Positions 11,920-22,989 of a stretch of 64,000 nucleotides of DNA are shown here, one piece after another. A program made the translations under genes and the position numbers. The DNA is from Kappaphycus alvarezii. Its lineage: Eukaryota; Rhodophyta; Florideophyceae; Gigartinales; Solieriaceae. The stretch covers positions 248,001 to 312,000 of the forward strand of contig NADL03000045.1 of assembly GCA_002205965.3 (NCBI GenBank), read 5' to 3'. Every line of letters starts with the position of its first letter. Position 1 is the first letter of the stretch. The notes under the pieces were generated by a model, which did no database searches, was not told where the DNA came from, and saw only the letters and a program-made list of their open reading frames with translations.

Positions 11920-12264
11920 TCAAAAGATCCAATGTATAACCAACTCAACAAGCATAACGATCAGCAAAACAAGCGGCCACAACAGCATACAAAACGTACG
12001 CAAGTTGTACGGCGAAGGCGACGCGGCAAACTGCACCGTGTTACGCAACGTATGTTGCGCGCGATGTTGCGCATGTGAAAGGTGCGAGTCGAGGGAGTCG
12101 AGCAGGTGGTTTTGCGAATCCAGCTCGGTGGCAAGTGCAGTGGCAATGGCTTTTGTATTGTGACAGAGGTGGAGAGGTGGGTTAGGTCGGGGTCTTCGTG
12201 TGTGGGGAGGGTGGAGGGGGGGTGGCGGGAGGTTGCGGGGGGGGAGGAGGGGTGTGGATGACAT
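11920..12264 (-). CDS. Bet1/Sft1-like Qc-SNARE
   Basis: Small tail-anchored protein of about 114 residues. The middle has a SNARE-type heptad helix, TELDSQNHLLDSLDSHL, with a glutamine at the expected zero layer, continuing AQHRAQHTLRNTVQF. It is followed by about ten residues and one C-terminal hydrophobic anchor (LLWPLVLLIVMLVELVI) that ends two or three residues before the stop. Bet1 and Sft1 are Qc-SNAREs of this size and layout that act in ER-Golgi and intra-Golgi vesicle fusion. The first 40 residues are proline-rich in this frame, but a neighbouring frame gives HEDPDLTHLSTSV, which fits a Bet1 N-terminus better, so one base is probably missing or extra near 12190. Confidence 0.6.
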   Translation of the reverse strand: MSSTPLLPPRNLPPPPLHPPHTRRPRPNPPLHLCHNTKAIATALATELDSQNHLLDSLDSHLSHAQHRAQHTLRNTVQFAASPSPYNLRTFCMLLWPLVLLIVMLVELVIHWIF

Positions 12265-12517
12265 TTGGACTTTGTTTCGGGTTATGGTAGTGTTTGGGTT
12301 TGGGATGATGGCGGTTTTGGGAGTGGGGGGGGTTGGTTACGAGGGATGATGGAGGGTAGGAATTTATGGACAGAATGGAATTACAGTAGGATGCAGCGGT
12401 TACAGTATTCTAGAAATGGCGTTTGGGTATTACAGTTGTATATACGGGCTTACAGTTTTTGAGTTTCTGAGAGGTGAGGTGAGGGAGAGGGACAGCGGCG
12501 CTATACGATCGAGTCAC

Positions 12518-12556
12518 GATCGAGTCACACCTCAACGGTTGAGGTGTGATTCGATC
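12518..12556. repeat. near-perfect 19-bp palindrome
   Basis: The left arm 12518-12536 (GATCGAGTCACACCTCAAC) pairs with the right arm 12538-12556 with one mismatch and a one-base centre. An extra GATCGAGTCAC unit directly precedes it. It could be a hairpin, a terminator-like element or a fold-back repeat. Confidence 0.85.
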
Positions 12557-13128
12557 AGCCACGACAGCATCCAGCCGCCACTCTGACAAACACCACTAGT
12601 CCTACACCTGCCCATCTGCGCCAAAACAAGCAATCCGCCCAATCCACACTACAAACAAAACCATACATACCACACCATACCGTACCATACACAACACAAC
12701 TCTGCCAACAAAATAGCCGCAAAATCCACACCCACCACCAATTCCACATCCGCGCACACAACCCACAAATAAAAAAAACCCCAAACCCCTCCCCCTCCCC
12801 TCAAAGCACAACACAGTATCCGCCCCAATGTCCCGCAATCTCTTCCCGCGTCGGACATGCCGCGCCGTTTATAACGCCGCATGCGACGGTGGTAACTGAA
12901 AAAACGCACCAGTGGACACGCGACATTTGCCCGCGTTTTGCTGGAATGCATCTTGGATGCATGCAGTGCATGCGACGGACAGTGGTGCAGATAGTGGTGA
13001 GGTATTTTTGGAGGGCTATGGGCCCGCCGTTTTTATGCGCTGCGCTGTTCGGTCGGGGGTTTTGCAAGTTGGAGAAAAACGGTATCCTACGGCGCTTTGG
13101 TTTGCTTTGGTGTGGCAATGATGTCATG

Positions 13129-13176
13129 TACAGTACAGTACAGTACAGTACTGTACTGTACGTCAGTACTGTACAG
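13129..13176. repeat. palindromic TACAG/TACTG microsatellite
   Basis: Five-base units TACAG repeated four times switch to TACTG units, so the whole tract is its own reverse complement. This is the strongest of many such tracts in the window. Confidence 0.9.
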
Positions 13177-13584
13177 CATTATATGTTGTTTCCGTTTGCC
13201 CCATGTGCCATTTGTGTTGCTGTTGCCGTTATGCGATGCTGCAGACGCTGCGGGGCAGTTTTGGAGGCCACAAGACCACAATTCACGTTGATACTGTACC
13301 AATTTAGTATCAACAGTCCATAATTCGGTAACTGTAAGTAACTGTCAGCCGCATGGAAACCAATTTTGCCAGGTACAGTTTTGGTGCCGTACTGTACAGT
13401 ATCATATATGGCCTTGCCTTTTTAAATCACCTCCCATCAATCAATCCAATCGCTAGACGCCACCACACCGCACCACCGATCCCCATCCTCGGAGAAAAAA
13501 AAAAAAAAAGTCTCATCTCAACGCCGCCACTTCCTCCCCACCCCCCGCTGTGCATTTCTGCATTTGTCCATCTCCCCCCCCCCA

Positions 13585-14488
13585 ATGTCAACGCTACCCG
13601 AATCACCCCCACCCCCTCCACCAGACAATGAGGACCCCTATCAAGTATACATGCTGCGTCCTGCAGAACGCTCCTCCTCTGTAGTTCCTCAATTACCCAA
13701 ACAACCCGAAATGGCCGACACTCGCCTCCGGTACCGTCGCATCCCCCCGAAGCACGCAGCGGTTCCCTGGGTAGTCTGGGCAACCATTTCCCACCTCGTT
13801 TCGAATTCCCGCACCGTCCCTCACTCTTGGAATCTTTAACATCCGATGACGAAACACTGTCGTTTGGCGTCACTTTGAAAAAGGAAAAAAAAAAGAAAAA
13901 GAGGAAACGAAAGGGAAAATCGTCTACGGATGTTTCCATCCCCTCCGCTGAGGAAACGGCAGACGGTGATGATGTGTCCACCTCACTCACCACTCAGGGG
14001 GGAGCGGTGAATTTGCACCGGATGATCTACCAGTGCCAAGAGTGCACGGGGGTCCAATGGCGCAAAGCGGGCATGTGAACAAGGTAGCGGTACGTGGAAA
14101 GGGTCCAGCGGGGAAAAGGCAAGGCAGGAGGAACAAGGCAGAAGGGAGGAGTGTGACCATCAAGGATTCAGGTATCACAATGTCGGCGGATGGACGCCCG
14201 ATTTCCGCACCCGCGGCAATGAGCCCCGCGATGAGAGCGGCGTTTGTACTGGTGGCTGAGGAACCGGTGGTGTATCGTGCGGGGGAGGAGAAAAGGGACA
14301 GGGGGAGCAAGGGCAGGAAAGAGGAGGACCAGGTGTTTGTCGGGGAGAGGGAACTTTCGGTGTCGTTTGCGCAGAGACGGTATACGGCGGAGGAGGCGGC
14401 CGCGGTTAAGCCGTTGAATGCGATACAGAGGTTGCTCAAGGCTATTGCCTTGGCAAAGGTGACGGGGTTGAGAGGAGGGAGGCGGTGA
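13585..14488 (+). CDS. hypothetical basic protein, frame-broken
   Basis: I do not recognise a family. From ATG 13585 the product is proline-rich (residues 8-14 are all P), then PYQVYMLRP and a stretch with many charged residues. A lysine-rich block (KKEKKKKKRKRKGK, about 13876-13918) looks like a nuclear or nucleolar localisation signal. After two frame changes a basic C-terminal part of about 150 residues follows (to 14488) with KPLNAIQRLLKAIALAKV near the end. The C-rich left and G-rich right composition matches the known genes and is the main support for one gene here. The start and the joins are uncertain. Confidence 0.35.
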
Positions 14489-14830
14489 CTGCATGTGGCA
14501 ATGACCGTGGTGGTATGGGGTGTGGGGTTGGATGTGAGGGTCGAGGCACAAACATTACAGTATTTACTGTAAATTATTTGTGATGTACAGTACGATACAG
14601 TCTCGCTGTGCTGACGATCCTGAATCCCGTCGAAGCGCACCTTTTCAACTTTTGATCTTCTTCCCCACCCCGTAGTCCCCATTGCGCAAACACCACCCCC
14701 TGACACAACACATGTCCCCATCTCTTCTCTCAACGCCTGCCTCACCCACACACTCCCACCACCCTCGAAACCCTTCTTAACACTTCCCTCCCTCAATGCC
14801 CCCCAAACCCTCCATCCCCGCCATTCCAAA

Positions 14831-15243
14831 ATGCCCACCCCCTCCCTCTCCCCCCTGCAAAACGTCTCTCCCATCTCCCCCTCCACGACGACTGCTCCTC
14901 CCCCACAAAGCCCTTCCCATCCCCCCCTAGCCCACCACGAAGCGCAGCACACCAAAGGCATCCTCCACACCCTCGGCCACTACACGCCGTCCCTCCTCTC
15001 CGGCTTTCAAACCATCCACGACTCGATGCTCCGTCACCGCCAGCACAATGCACGCCAAAACTATCTCGCCTCTTCCCGCACGCGACAAAGTGTCATTTGT
15101 TATGGCTTGACGCAGAGGTCGCTGCAAGGGTTTATAAACTGTATTTGGACTGCTTTGTCGTGTGGAGGGAGAGGGAACGCGCGGGGTTTGTGAATGGCGC
15201 CACGGAGACTGAGGAACGGGCGAGGGGGGCGCCAGCGGCATAG
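14831..15243 (+). CDS. hypothetical protein, one frame break
   Basis: No family recognised. After a proline/serine-rich start of about 40 residues there is a helix-prone segment (LGHYTPSLLSGFQTIHDSML and QSVICYGLTQRSLQGFINCI), then a charged tail (ERAGFVNGATETEER) that lies in another frame and stops at 15243. The surrounding C-to-G composition change supports a transcribed unit. It may be a small alpha-helical or peripheral membrane protein; this is a guess. Confidence 0.3.
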
Positions 15244-18090
15244 CCCTGCTGTTGTCTGATGGTTTGTGTCATTTCCGGGTTGCGATGGAAGGGCGTGGAG
15301 GCTGGAATGGTGTGCCACCGTGTGATGGTGTGGTGCTTGGGGCACGTTTCTTCACCGGCGGAGACTGGCGTCCGCCGCGCGGTTTGGGGTCAGTATGTCT
15401 AGTTTTGGGGGGGGGTGTTTGTGTTCCGTGGTCGGGTTGCAGGGGGTGAGGGTGTTGTGGGGAGTGGCGGTTGAATGAGGCGGGGATGACGATTCGTGCG
15501 CGGCTTGCTGTCGAGCACGGTATGCATGTTTCCACCATGTCGCCTTTATTGCGTTGTCCGGTTTGCGCTGGGTGTTTCAGTAAATGTTCATCCTCGATTG
15601 ATCGCTGGATCGGAACGCTTGCCGGTTAGGTTGGCGCTGTGTTTTGGCAGGATGGTGGTTTCCGACTGGGCTGGGCGAGGCTTGTTGTGCAGCTGTTACG
15701 CTTCCTTCTGGGCTAGGGCGACACTGCAGGGCGACAAGGTGTTTTAGTACAACACGGATTCTGTAGACGCGCGATCGATTTCATGGATATTACCATTCAT
15801 GCACATGCTCAGGCTACACATGCGAGAGGGAGCAGCCAAATTGGCGCTGCGCACGAATATCTTTGTTTACGGCGAGAGTGGCGTGTTGATCGACGGGAAA
15901 TTTTGCAGATATTTCAAACCGTACTTGTGATGTAAGCCGTTTACGCTTGGTCGAGCAACTTTGTCCGTAACAAACGAAAGCGTGTATACTGTTCGATGTG
16001 ATTGTGAAGACCATTCATCTCACGACTGCGCATGCTGGCCTCACTGTTATGACTCCAATAAATGCTATCGGGGTGAGCAGTACTCGAAAGTACGGTATTC
16101 TTTAAAAATACCGTGCACATGTATTGCTCTGTACAGTACTGTACAGTACGTAGAGTCAATCGAATTGCCCATCTCGACCGCACAAGGAAAAATGCCGACA
16201 TCGCCACGCGCAAATGCGCAAAAATATTCATCCTACATTCGGCACATGATCTTGTAAACGACTAGGTAAAAGACAGTCAAGCCTGCGCATGCTTGCGTCA
16301 GGTGACGCATCAGCAATGTGCACTTTGCTACACCAGCATGTGCATCTGCAAACTCTTCGCAAGAGCGATTTTGTCAGGAAACAGTCTGTGAGACTCGCTT
16401 GTTTGACGGCATAGTCTGCAAATCCGACACTCTTACAGAGCACGCGGTTTGGAGAGACGCAGGGCAGTGTCGATGTGGGGATCGGTTTATTGCTTGTTGC
16501 AGGTGCTGCGATAGGAGAAACTAGTGGCGGTACCACTATGAGTGTCCTTGGTGTGGTAAACATTTGTCAATCTCGTTGGTGGATTGCGGGTATGGTGCTT
16601 ATGATGGTCACTTTGACTTGCCAGCCGTCAAACATCTGAGGGATAACCGCGTCTTGTGATGTTGATCTTACAGGGTACATGTACTGTATGTATTTGCAAA
16701 TAGCGCAACTAGGCACCACCGAATCAGCATGCATACCAGCACAAGCTAACCTCACAACACACTCTATGCCACATAAACTACGGTAAAGCCTCCATTGCAG
16801 CATAGCTTGCAAATGAACATTGCGCCAATTGATGGTACCCTTTGACACTTTATGCACTCTCAAAACTAGTCAAGCACACATCAATCCTGCGCTACAGACA
16901 CCCCATGCATCGGCTGCCTCTACACTGCCGTATGATTCCGCCGAGTCGCAAGGCACTCCCCAAGCTTGACTCGCGCCGTGCGGTTAGTTTGTAACCCCCA
17001 ATCTTGCACAGAGGTGTTGCTGCCTCCTCACGGAAAACGCCTGTTGATGAAGCGCCTCTCAACATGGCGGTGAAGGTTTGCAACGCTCCTACAGTACCTT
17101 TGCCGTGATGTTTGGAAATGGCTTTTTTTCACATTCAGTCAAATCGTGCATGGTGCTTGATGCCGTACTTTGTGATTATATGTTTGCAATGAGATGGTGA
17201 GAAACTGCCGCTTTGTGCTAGCTTGCCATGGCTATGCCGTGGCAACGTGGAAGTAGCAGCGGTTGATGCGGACAGTGAATACAGTGTTTCAGTTTTGCAC
17301 TGGTTGAAACGACCTGCAAGTTGTTCTTCTCGGCGTTTAGGCTGCTATGGAGATGGGTCAACTGTGAAGATGTTGCAAATGTTGTGCTTTGCAGACAGGA
17401 AAACGTGTGGAGTTTTCAACCTAGAATGGATGGTTTCTATTGGGCAGGGATTCTGATTTTTTACGAAACGACACAGGCGATCAAATTTCAAGACAGGTGA
17501 TTGGTGCGGAAGCAATCATGTTTGCAGTGAGTAGGCCAAAACTCGGGCCTCTTAAATCGCGCGAGGTTGACATTGGGGCAGGCGACAGAGTGCATCTCTC
17601 GGATATCTATGTTGTTTATGAATTTTACAAAGTAGCAATGAGCAGTAGACAAATGATAGTGTTTCCGTCCAAAAGGATAGAATGCTTCAAGATGGCCCTC
17701 TAGTGTATTAAGATTATATCTTCCTGATGCAAGCACAACGTACGTACATCTCGATGGGTTTAGATTCGAACCTCTAACAACCCCCGCCGCATGATATTAA
17801 TGAGCAGCCATGTTGCTTAAAAAGGGCATAGCGACATGAAAGAAGTTTAATGCGTTCAGTATCTACATTGACGGAAAATAGGCAAGTAGTACATAGTCAG
17901 TTGTCCCTAGCATGCAATGCAGTTGATTTGTTGCACTTGAAAATGAAACAAGCAAACTGTATGTGCACAGTGGCACCGTTTTCAATGGCAGGGCTTCTGT
18001 AATCTAATTCAACAGAAAACGCATCATATGCCTTCCTGTACTGTACAAATAAAACAAAAGTCGATTACCATGCTTCAACAAGCTTCCTGT
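15244..18090. other. gene-poor stretch
   Basis: No recognised gene in nearly 2.9 kb. Frames longer than 90 codons exist on both strands but carry no motif and overlap one another. A palindromic GTAC tract lies at 16131-16150. A G-rich part up to 15500 may be the 3' end of the preceding unit. Confidence 0.45.
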
Positions 18091-18560
18091 TCAACTTCTG
18101 CACCCTAGTTTACACTTTGACCCTTCAAAACAAGCCGCGAAAACTGTGGCACCCGTTGCGAAACTCACCCCCACAGCATAATAACGCATCATATCCCTCC
18201 AAGCAAAAGCAAGTCCTCGTAGACTCCCGCCATGCCTGACATGAAACCGTGCATGATTCGAACAGGGCCGCAAAATCACAGGCAGGATGCAAAAACTTTA
18301 TCACTGCCCGCAACAGATGCTCCTCAATGTCACGTGCGGGTGAGTCCGCGGTGAAGACAACGTCAAGCGGTGAGTGTTTCCGAGAGAGACAAATTCCTTC
18401 CTGCGTGTGGATGGATGGGGAAATGTGGTAGCAATGGTGGTGCAGTGGGTTTGGCGGATGTGATTGGCGGAACAATGGGTGTCTCGGATTGACAGACACA
18501 CGCGGGAGGGTGTATGCTTGGGTACAGTGGAGCTGAGGCGCTTATTGTGGCTGTTGAGAG
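18091..18560 (-). CDS. possible small hypothetical gene
   Basis: Two overlapping minus-strand frames read together give DIEEHLLRAVIKFLHPACDF followed, after a frame change, by GSLRGLAFAWRDMMRYYAVG and a hydrophobic GVSFATGATVFAACF segment before a stop at 18091. Composition goes from C-rich to G-rich across it as in the recognised genes. I cannot name a family, and it could be chance. Confidence 0.2.
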
Positions 18561-18640
18561 GGTGCAGTAAGTGCTTCAGGTGAACAGGTGGCCGGATGGG
18601 CTCACTACAGAATCTCAGCAAATCTCATCGGCATTGCTGT

Positions 18641-21258
18641 GTGTGGTGCAGTGATGGATGGCGCCAATGCTTTCATGCTATGACACGTGGGAGTGAAAGC
18701 GGCAAGTAAATATTTTGTTTTACTGTACAGTACTGTACAGTACGTTGCTTCTACAGTGATATCTTCACGCCGAGTTGCCTAGGTCGGTCACCGAAAATTT
18801 CTCTCCTGCTACGATATTTTCCGGCGCAGTCGCTTGCAGGCAACAATAATACCAGAGCGATCAGAGTTGAATACTGTCGGTTCGGTTGCGCATCCACTTC
18901 CATTTTGGGAGTTGAGTATGACGTCTCTGGCAGGTAGGGGGCGAAGAGGCTGTGGCATGGGTTAGCGGGGTTGTTGTAGCAGAGAATACTTTTCCGAGTC
19001 GCGCAAATACTGTAAGAAGAGATTGCTACCGCGGATGAGGGTGCGACAAGTATTCGAGACGGTTGTGCAGTGTTGTGTTGCGAGATTGGCCTGGAGATGA
19101 ACGGAATGTTGCAAAGATTGTTGCACAGCAGTTAAGCTTTCGGATAGTGTTGTTAGATTAGATGGTTTGTGGGTTGACCGCACTCTGCTCGCACCCCATC
19201 AGTGATACAAGCAGAGTGCTCAACAAACATAGCGTGCAGTGCAGTGCAGTATGTACGGTAGCGAGTTGTGGCTTGGGCGCGAGCGGTGCGGTGCAAAAGG
19301 TTACAATAAAGTAGTGTGCAATTTAGAGTCGGCAAGGGGCTTACAGCAGTTGCTTGTTAAATTTGTGAGCAAACCGATCTCGCAGGATAAATATTTTTTC
19401 TTCGACTGTCGCCATTGTTTTGTGTGTTTGTATGGATCCAAGCTTGAATTAGACAAGCTATTGTCCAGAAATGCTGTAAGCTATACATCTATAATGTACT
19501 GTACTATACTGTACTGCACTTGACAGTATGACACGGAATTTGAGATTCCTGTACAGTGTACAGCATGTGAATCGCGTTGGAAGTAGAGTAAATTGCAGAA
19601 TGATGAAAGGGTTAATCTCGACACAACAATAGTTGCTATACCTTTGTGTAAAGACTTTTACTATCCTGCAAGGTCTGACACTGTCAAAGTCAAACAGCAG
19701 GTTTCCGCGACAAGGGTACGAATTGCAATGCTACAATGAGATGAAACGCACAGTGACGGCAGTTTTCAATAGACATTAGCTACTCCGTCCAGGGTACATC
19801 GAGGCATCGAGAGGGGTTGCAAGAGATGGGAAATGAAAAAGTTACGGTGGCATGTGCGCACCAACACCAACTTTGCCCAATGTACGGCAGAGGACAGTCG
19901 GCACTTGAACCAGTGTCGTTTCGAAACAACCAGGCGGGTGTTGACCGTTGGCGAAAAATCTACAGGCTCCTGTTTGCAGAATCTTCAAGATGAATTGTCC
20001 AATGGAATTGCTTGATCAAGAGATGTATCCACTTGGAGTGTGCTAGGCGACGCACGGAGAAATATCTTTGATATGATAAAACCACATGCATTTTAGGGGA
20101 GGTAATGTCTCGCTGCTGGAGCGAATGGCTTGCTGTCGGTAGATTATCCCGTATAATCATGATAGATGATTGGTGCGATAATTCTCAATTCCACCGTTCC
20201 ACTGGGTTGAGGTAGTTATCAAAGTGACGGTCCAACTCAATTTCAACTGTCGTATGTTGTTGGGTAAAAACAAAATGTAATCGACAGAAATGATTGGGAC
20301 AATGTAGGGCGTTCAAGAGAATGGAAGACATTTCCAAATTACTGCCAAATTAAATTTCGAATAAAAAATTTGCTGAAGGCTTTACAAAACGAGCCAATGA
20401 CAGCATAGTGTGCAAGCTGCCTTCATAGTTTCAACCGAAAATAAGGCGGTCAGCAGTTTTCAAGGAGGCGAAACACCGCCAACTGCTGGACCAAAAAATA
20501 TTTTGAAAAAACAACACTTTCCTCAAACAAACTTTGGGGTACAAGCCCTTTGAGAAATCCTAGAGCCGTCTCCAGTCAAAAAGCACCCACAACAATGAGT
20601 GCAACTCATTTAAATTTAGAAAAAAAAAACAAAATCCATTCCCTTGTGGAACGGTAGGAACTATCTCCCCTCAAATTTGCAAAAAGCAGAAAAAAACAGC
20701 CTACGGGAGAAACCCTTATCGCTCTCGCTACAGTCACACCGAGGATTACCTCGAAAACAGCCCAAAACACACCCCCCTTTGAAACATTGAGCCCTTTCAC
20801 CGCGACACCAACCTCCCCAAAAAACCTCGATCTGCACCCCACCCCGATGTCGCTTCACAACTAAAAAAGCCCGTCGTTTCTCCGCTCACCCCATCGCACC
20901 GGCACGTCGGCTCCCCCCCCCCTGCCGAGACCGTCCAGCCCGGCATCCGCTTCAAGCTCATTGTACCACCCACTCTCCATCACTCACAGCATCCTTCAAG
21001 CCCCACTCCAGGCCCGCACTCCCGCCACTCCACCACCCCATCCCCCATCACAAGCACCACAGCAACCCTCCACCCATCCCATTTCACCCCGTCCACCACT
21101 CACAACCGCCACCCACCCACCCCACCGACACTCACCTCCACACTCCCCCCCACTTTTTAATAGTTTGTCACACACATACACACACCACCCCCGCAAATCA
21201 CCCACACATCCACATCCACCCTCCCCCCCCCGCCCCGACAACCACACAACCCCTCGCA
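18641..21258. other. gene-poor stretch and 5' leader of the B-box gene
   Basis: No recognised gene. GTAC-type palindromes lie at 18722-18743, 19496-19518 and 19550-19563. From about 20900 to 21258 the top strand is almost free of G and very rich in C, like the leaders of the other genes, and probably holds the promoter and 5' UTR of the gene starting at 21259. Confidence 0.45.
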
Positions 21259-22367
21259 ATGGGCCGCCTCTGTGAACTCTGCCCCCACGCAAAACAACAA
21301 CCCGCCACCGTCTTTTGTCCCGCCGACGAATGCTTCCTGTGCGCCGCATGTGACGATATCGTCCACTCTGCAAACCGTCTCGCACGTCGTCACGTCCGTC
21401 GTCCACTCCTCCTCAATGAGGATCCCGCCGACGGCTCCAGTATCAACGAAGATTCCGAACTCGCTCTTGTCCCCGATGTCACACCCTTGAGTCACGACAT
21501 TCACTCGGATCCGGATTCGTCCCAGGATTCCTTGCTGATGGGTTTGCCGCAGGGCGTGCCTGTGTCGTTTGAGGATGCCGCGAGTATGATTTTGTCGATT
21601 TTGGGGGGAGGGGCTTGAGGGACGTATGCCGGATTTGTGTGCTATTGATGATGGCGAGATGTTTGGCGATAGTGGAAAGGCTTTGGGTAGGAGTTTTGGG
21701 GGGGAGATGAGTTGGGAAAGTGTTGTCCCGGATACTATTGAGCATATTGTGCCGGATGTTGTCGAGGCTAGGGGGTTGCCGTTTTTGAAGAGGGAGCCGT
21801 TGGAGGTTGATGTTAAGACAAAGGTTTTGGTCACCAGTGGGATGAGGGGAGTGAGGGGCAGGCAGAGTTTCAAGCACAGGGAAAGCAGGTTTGTATCAAG
21901 GGGGAGGAAGTGGTTATGTCAACTGTGGACAATGTCAAGGAGAACAAGGAGGGTGTCGTGGGTGGGAAGAAGAGAGGGAGGGAAGGCTTTGGAACAGGGA
22001 GAAGCGGAGGAATCGGCGGGGCAACCAGGAGGAAGGAGGAAAGTCGGAGGGGGAGTTGGAGAAGGAGAGGCTGGAACGGACGGCCGAGCAAAGGAAGAAG
22101 CGACGGATGGAGGCGTTGGCTAGGTTCAGGAGTAAGAGGGCAAACCGCTCGTTTACGAAAAAGGTGAGGTATGAGTGCCGGAAGCAGTTGGCGGACTCGA
22201 GACCGAGGGTCAAGGGGAGGTTTGTCAGGAAAATTGAAATGGCGTTGTATAGAAAGTATGGGGCGCTCTACCGTGAGCATCTGGACGAATTGAAGAATCC
22301 CGAAAATGTCAAACTCGGAGCCGAGAACAGGTCGGGTGCAGGGGATCAATGCGTCCCGGCAATGTGA
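21259..22367 (+). CDS. B-box zinc finger protein with CCT domain (CONSTANS-like)
   Basis: The N-terminal 45 residues are a B-box: CELCPHAK, CPADECFLCAACD and a closing HSANRLARRH supply the Cys/Asp/His zinc ligands. A low-complexity acidic middle follows (EDPADGSSINEDSE, VSFEDAASMILSIL). Near the C-terminus (about 22108-22240) is a CCT domain: RMEALARFRSKRANRSFTKK then VRYECRKQLADSRPRVKGRF. In plants and algae such proteins are nuclear regulators tied to light, circadian and photoperiod control; the CCT can bind DNA with NF-Y partners. The three blocks lie in three frames, with changes near 21605 (G6/G4 run) and between 21870 and 22030. The start at 21259 is the first ATG after a C-rich leader. 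Confidence 0.8.
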
Positions 22368-22989
22368 AACGGGGACTCAGTAGGCCTTGCGTGAGGGGAT
22401 GCGCACTGCCGGACGAGTTTGGGGTTGAATCGTTGCGTTGATTACTGCAGTTTGTACTGTAGACATGAGATTGAGCCGCTCGCATAAAAATGCCAAAGCG
22501 GCAACAGTTTTTTCCTAGTGATGTCAAGCACAAAGCCTGCGAATCTCAGAGGGTGAGGTGCGAGGTAGGGACATGACATTGGGACTTCTCGTGCTTTCTT
22601 TCCGGGCAGGGGCGTTAGCTGCTTGCTACCCTTGTCTACTTGTCTGCTCAAGCGCAACGCTTGCAGAATACGACTTACCTTATCGCAACCCGTCAGCCCT
22701 TCTGGTACTGTCAAGAAGACACATTCACAGTCATCCAATAAGGACAGTTGAATAAAATAGGGATGAGTGGGGCGGTTTACTTCGTTTTCCTGAAAAAAGC
22801 AAAGCGCGGGACGAGAGCGGTTAAATGGGGTGGTGTACTTACTGTACTGTACAGTTCTGTACAGTACAATACAGTAAATGTTGGTTAAATGAGGCGGTAC
22901 CGTATTCTGTACTGTACGTACAACTTAGTTTTCCTGATCAAGGCACGAGAGGCCTAAAGAGAGTAGCCACTGAAATACCCTGCGAACGG
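22368..22989. other. repeat-bearing intergenic stretch
   Basis: Contains a GTAC palindrome cluster (22840-22876, 22907-22920) and several copies of a short GGGGTGGTTTACTT-like motif (22767, 22825, 22884), the same motif that reappears right of the LINE. No gene. Confidence 0.6.

Larger units (their letters stand above)
12265..13584. other. no recognised gene; possible small minus-strand gene
   Basis: The top strand goes from C-rich (12600-12850) to G-rich (12950-13080), the pattern seen over real genes here. On the minus strand frames between 13127 and 12560 could code a small protein with a hydrophobic C-terminal part, but it needs a frame change and I recognise no family. The stretch also holds a palindrome at 12518-12556 and GTAC repeats at 13129-13176 and 13388-13402. 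Confidence 0.35.

Noticed and set aside
11161..12163. Overlapping plus-strand frames of 111-211 codons
   Set aside because: His/Pro/Thr-rich translation of C-rich DNA next to and across the SNARE gene; no motif.
13129..13176. GTAC tract considered as a CRISPR-like array
   Set aside because: Units are five bases with no spacers, and the genome is eukaryotic.
13987..14970. Minus-strand frame of 327 codons
   Set aside because: Antisense to the unit at 13.6-14.5 kb and full of Gly/Trp/Val runs from GGG-rich DNA in its first half; no domain seen. It remains the main alternative to the plus-strand hypothetical gene.
20961..21275. Pro/His/Thr-rich frame just before the B-box gene
   Set aside because: Best explained as translation of the C-rich leader.
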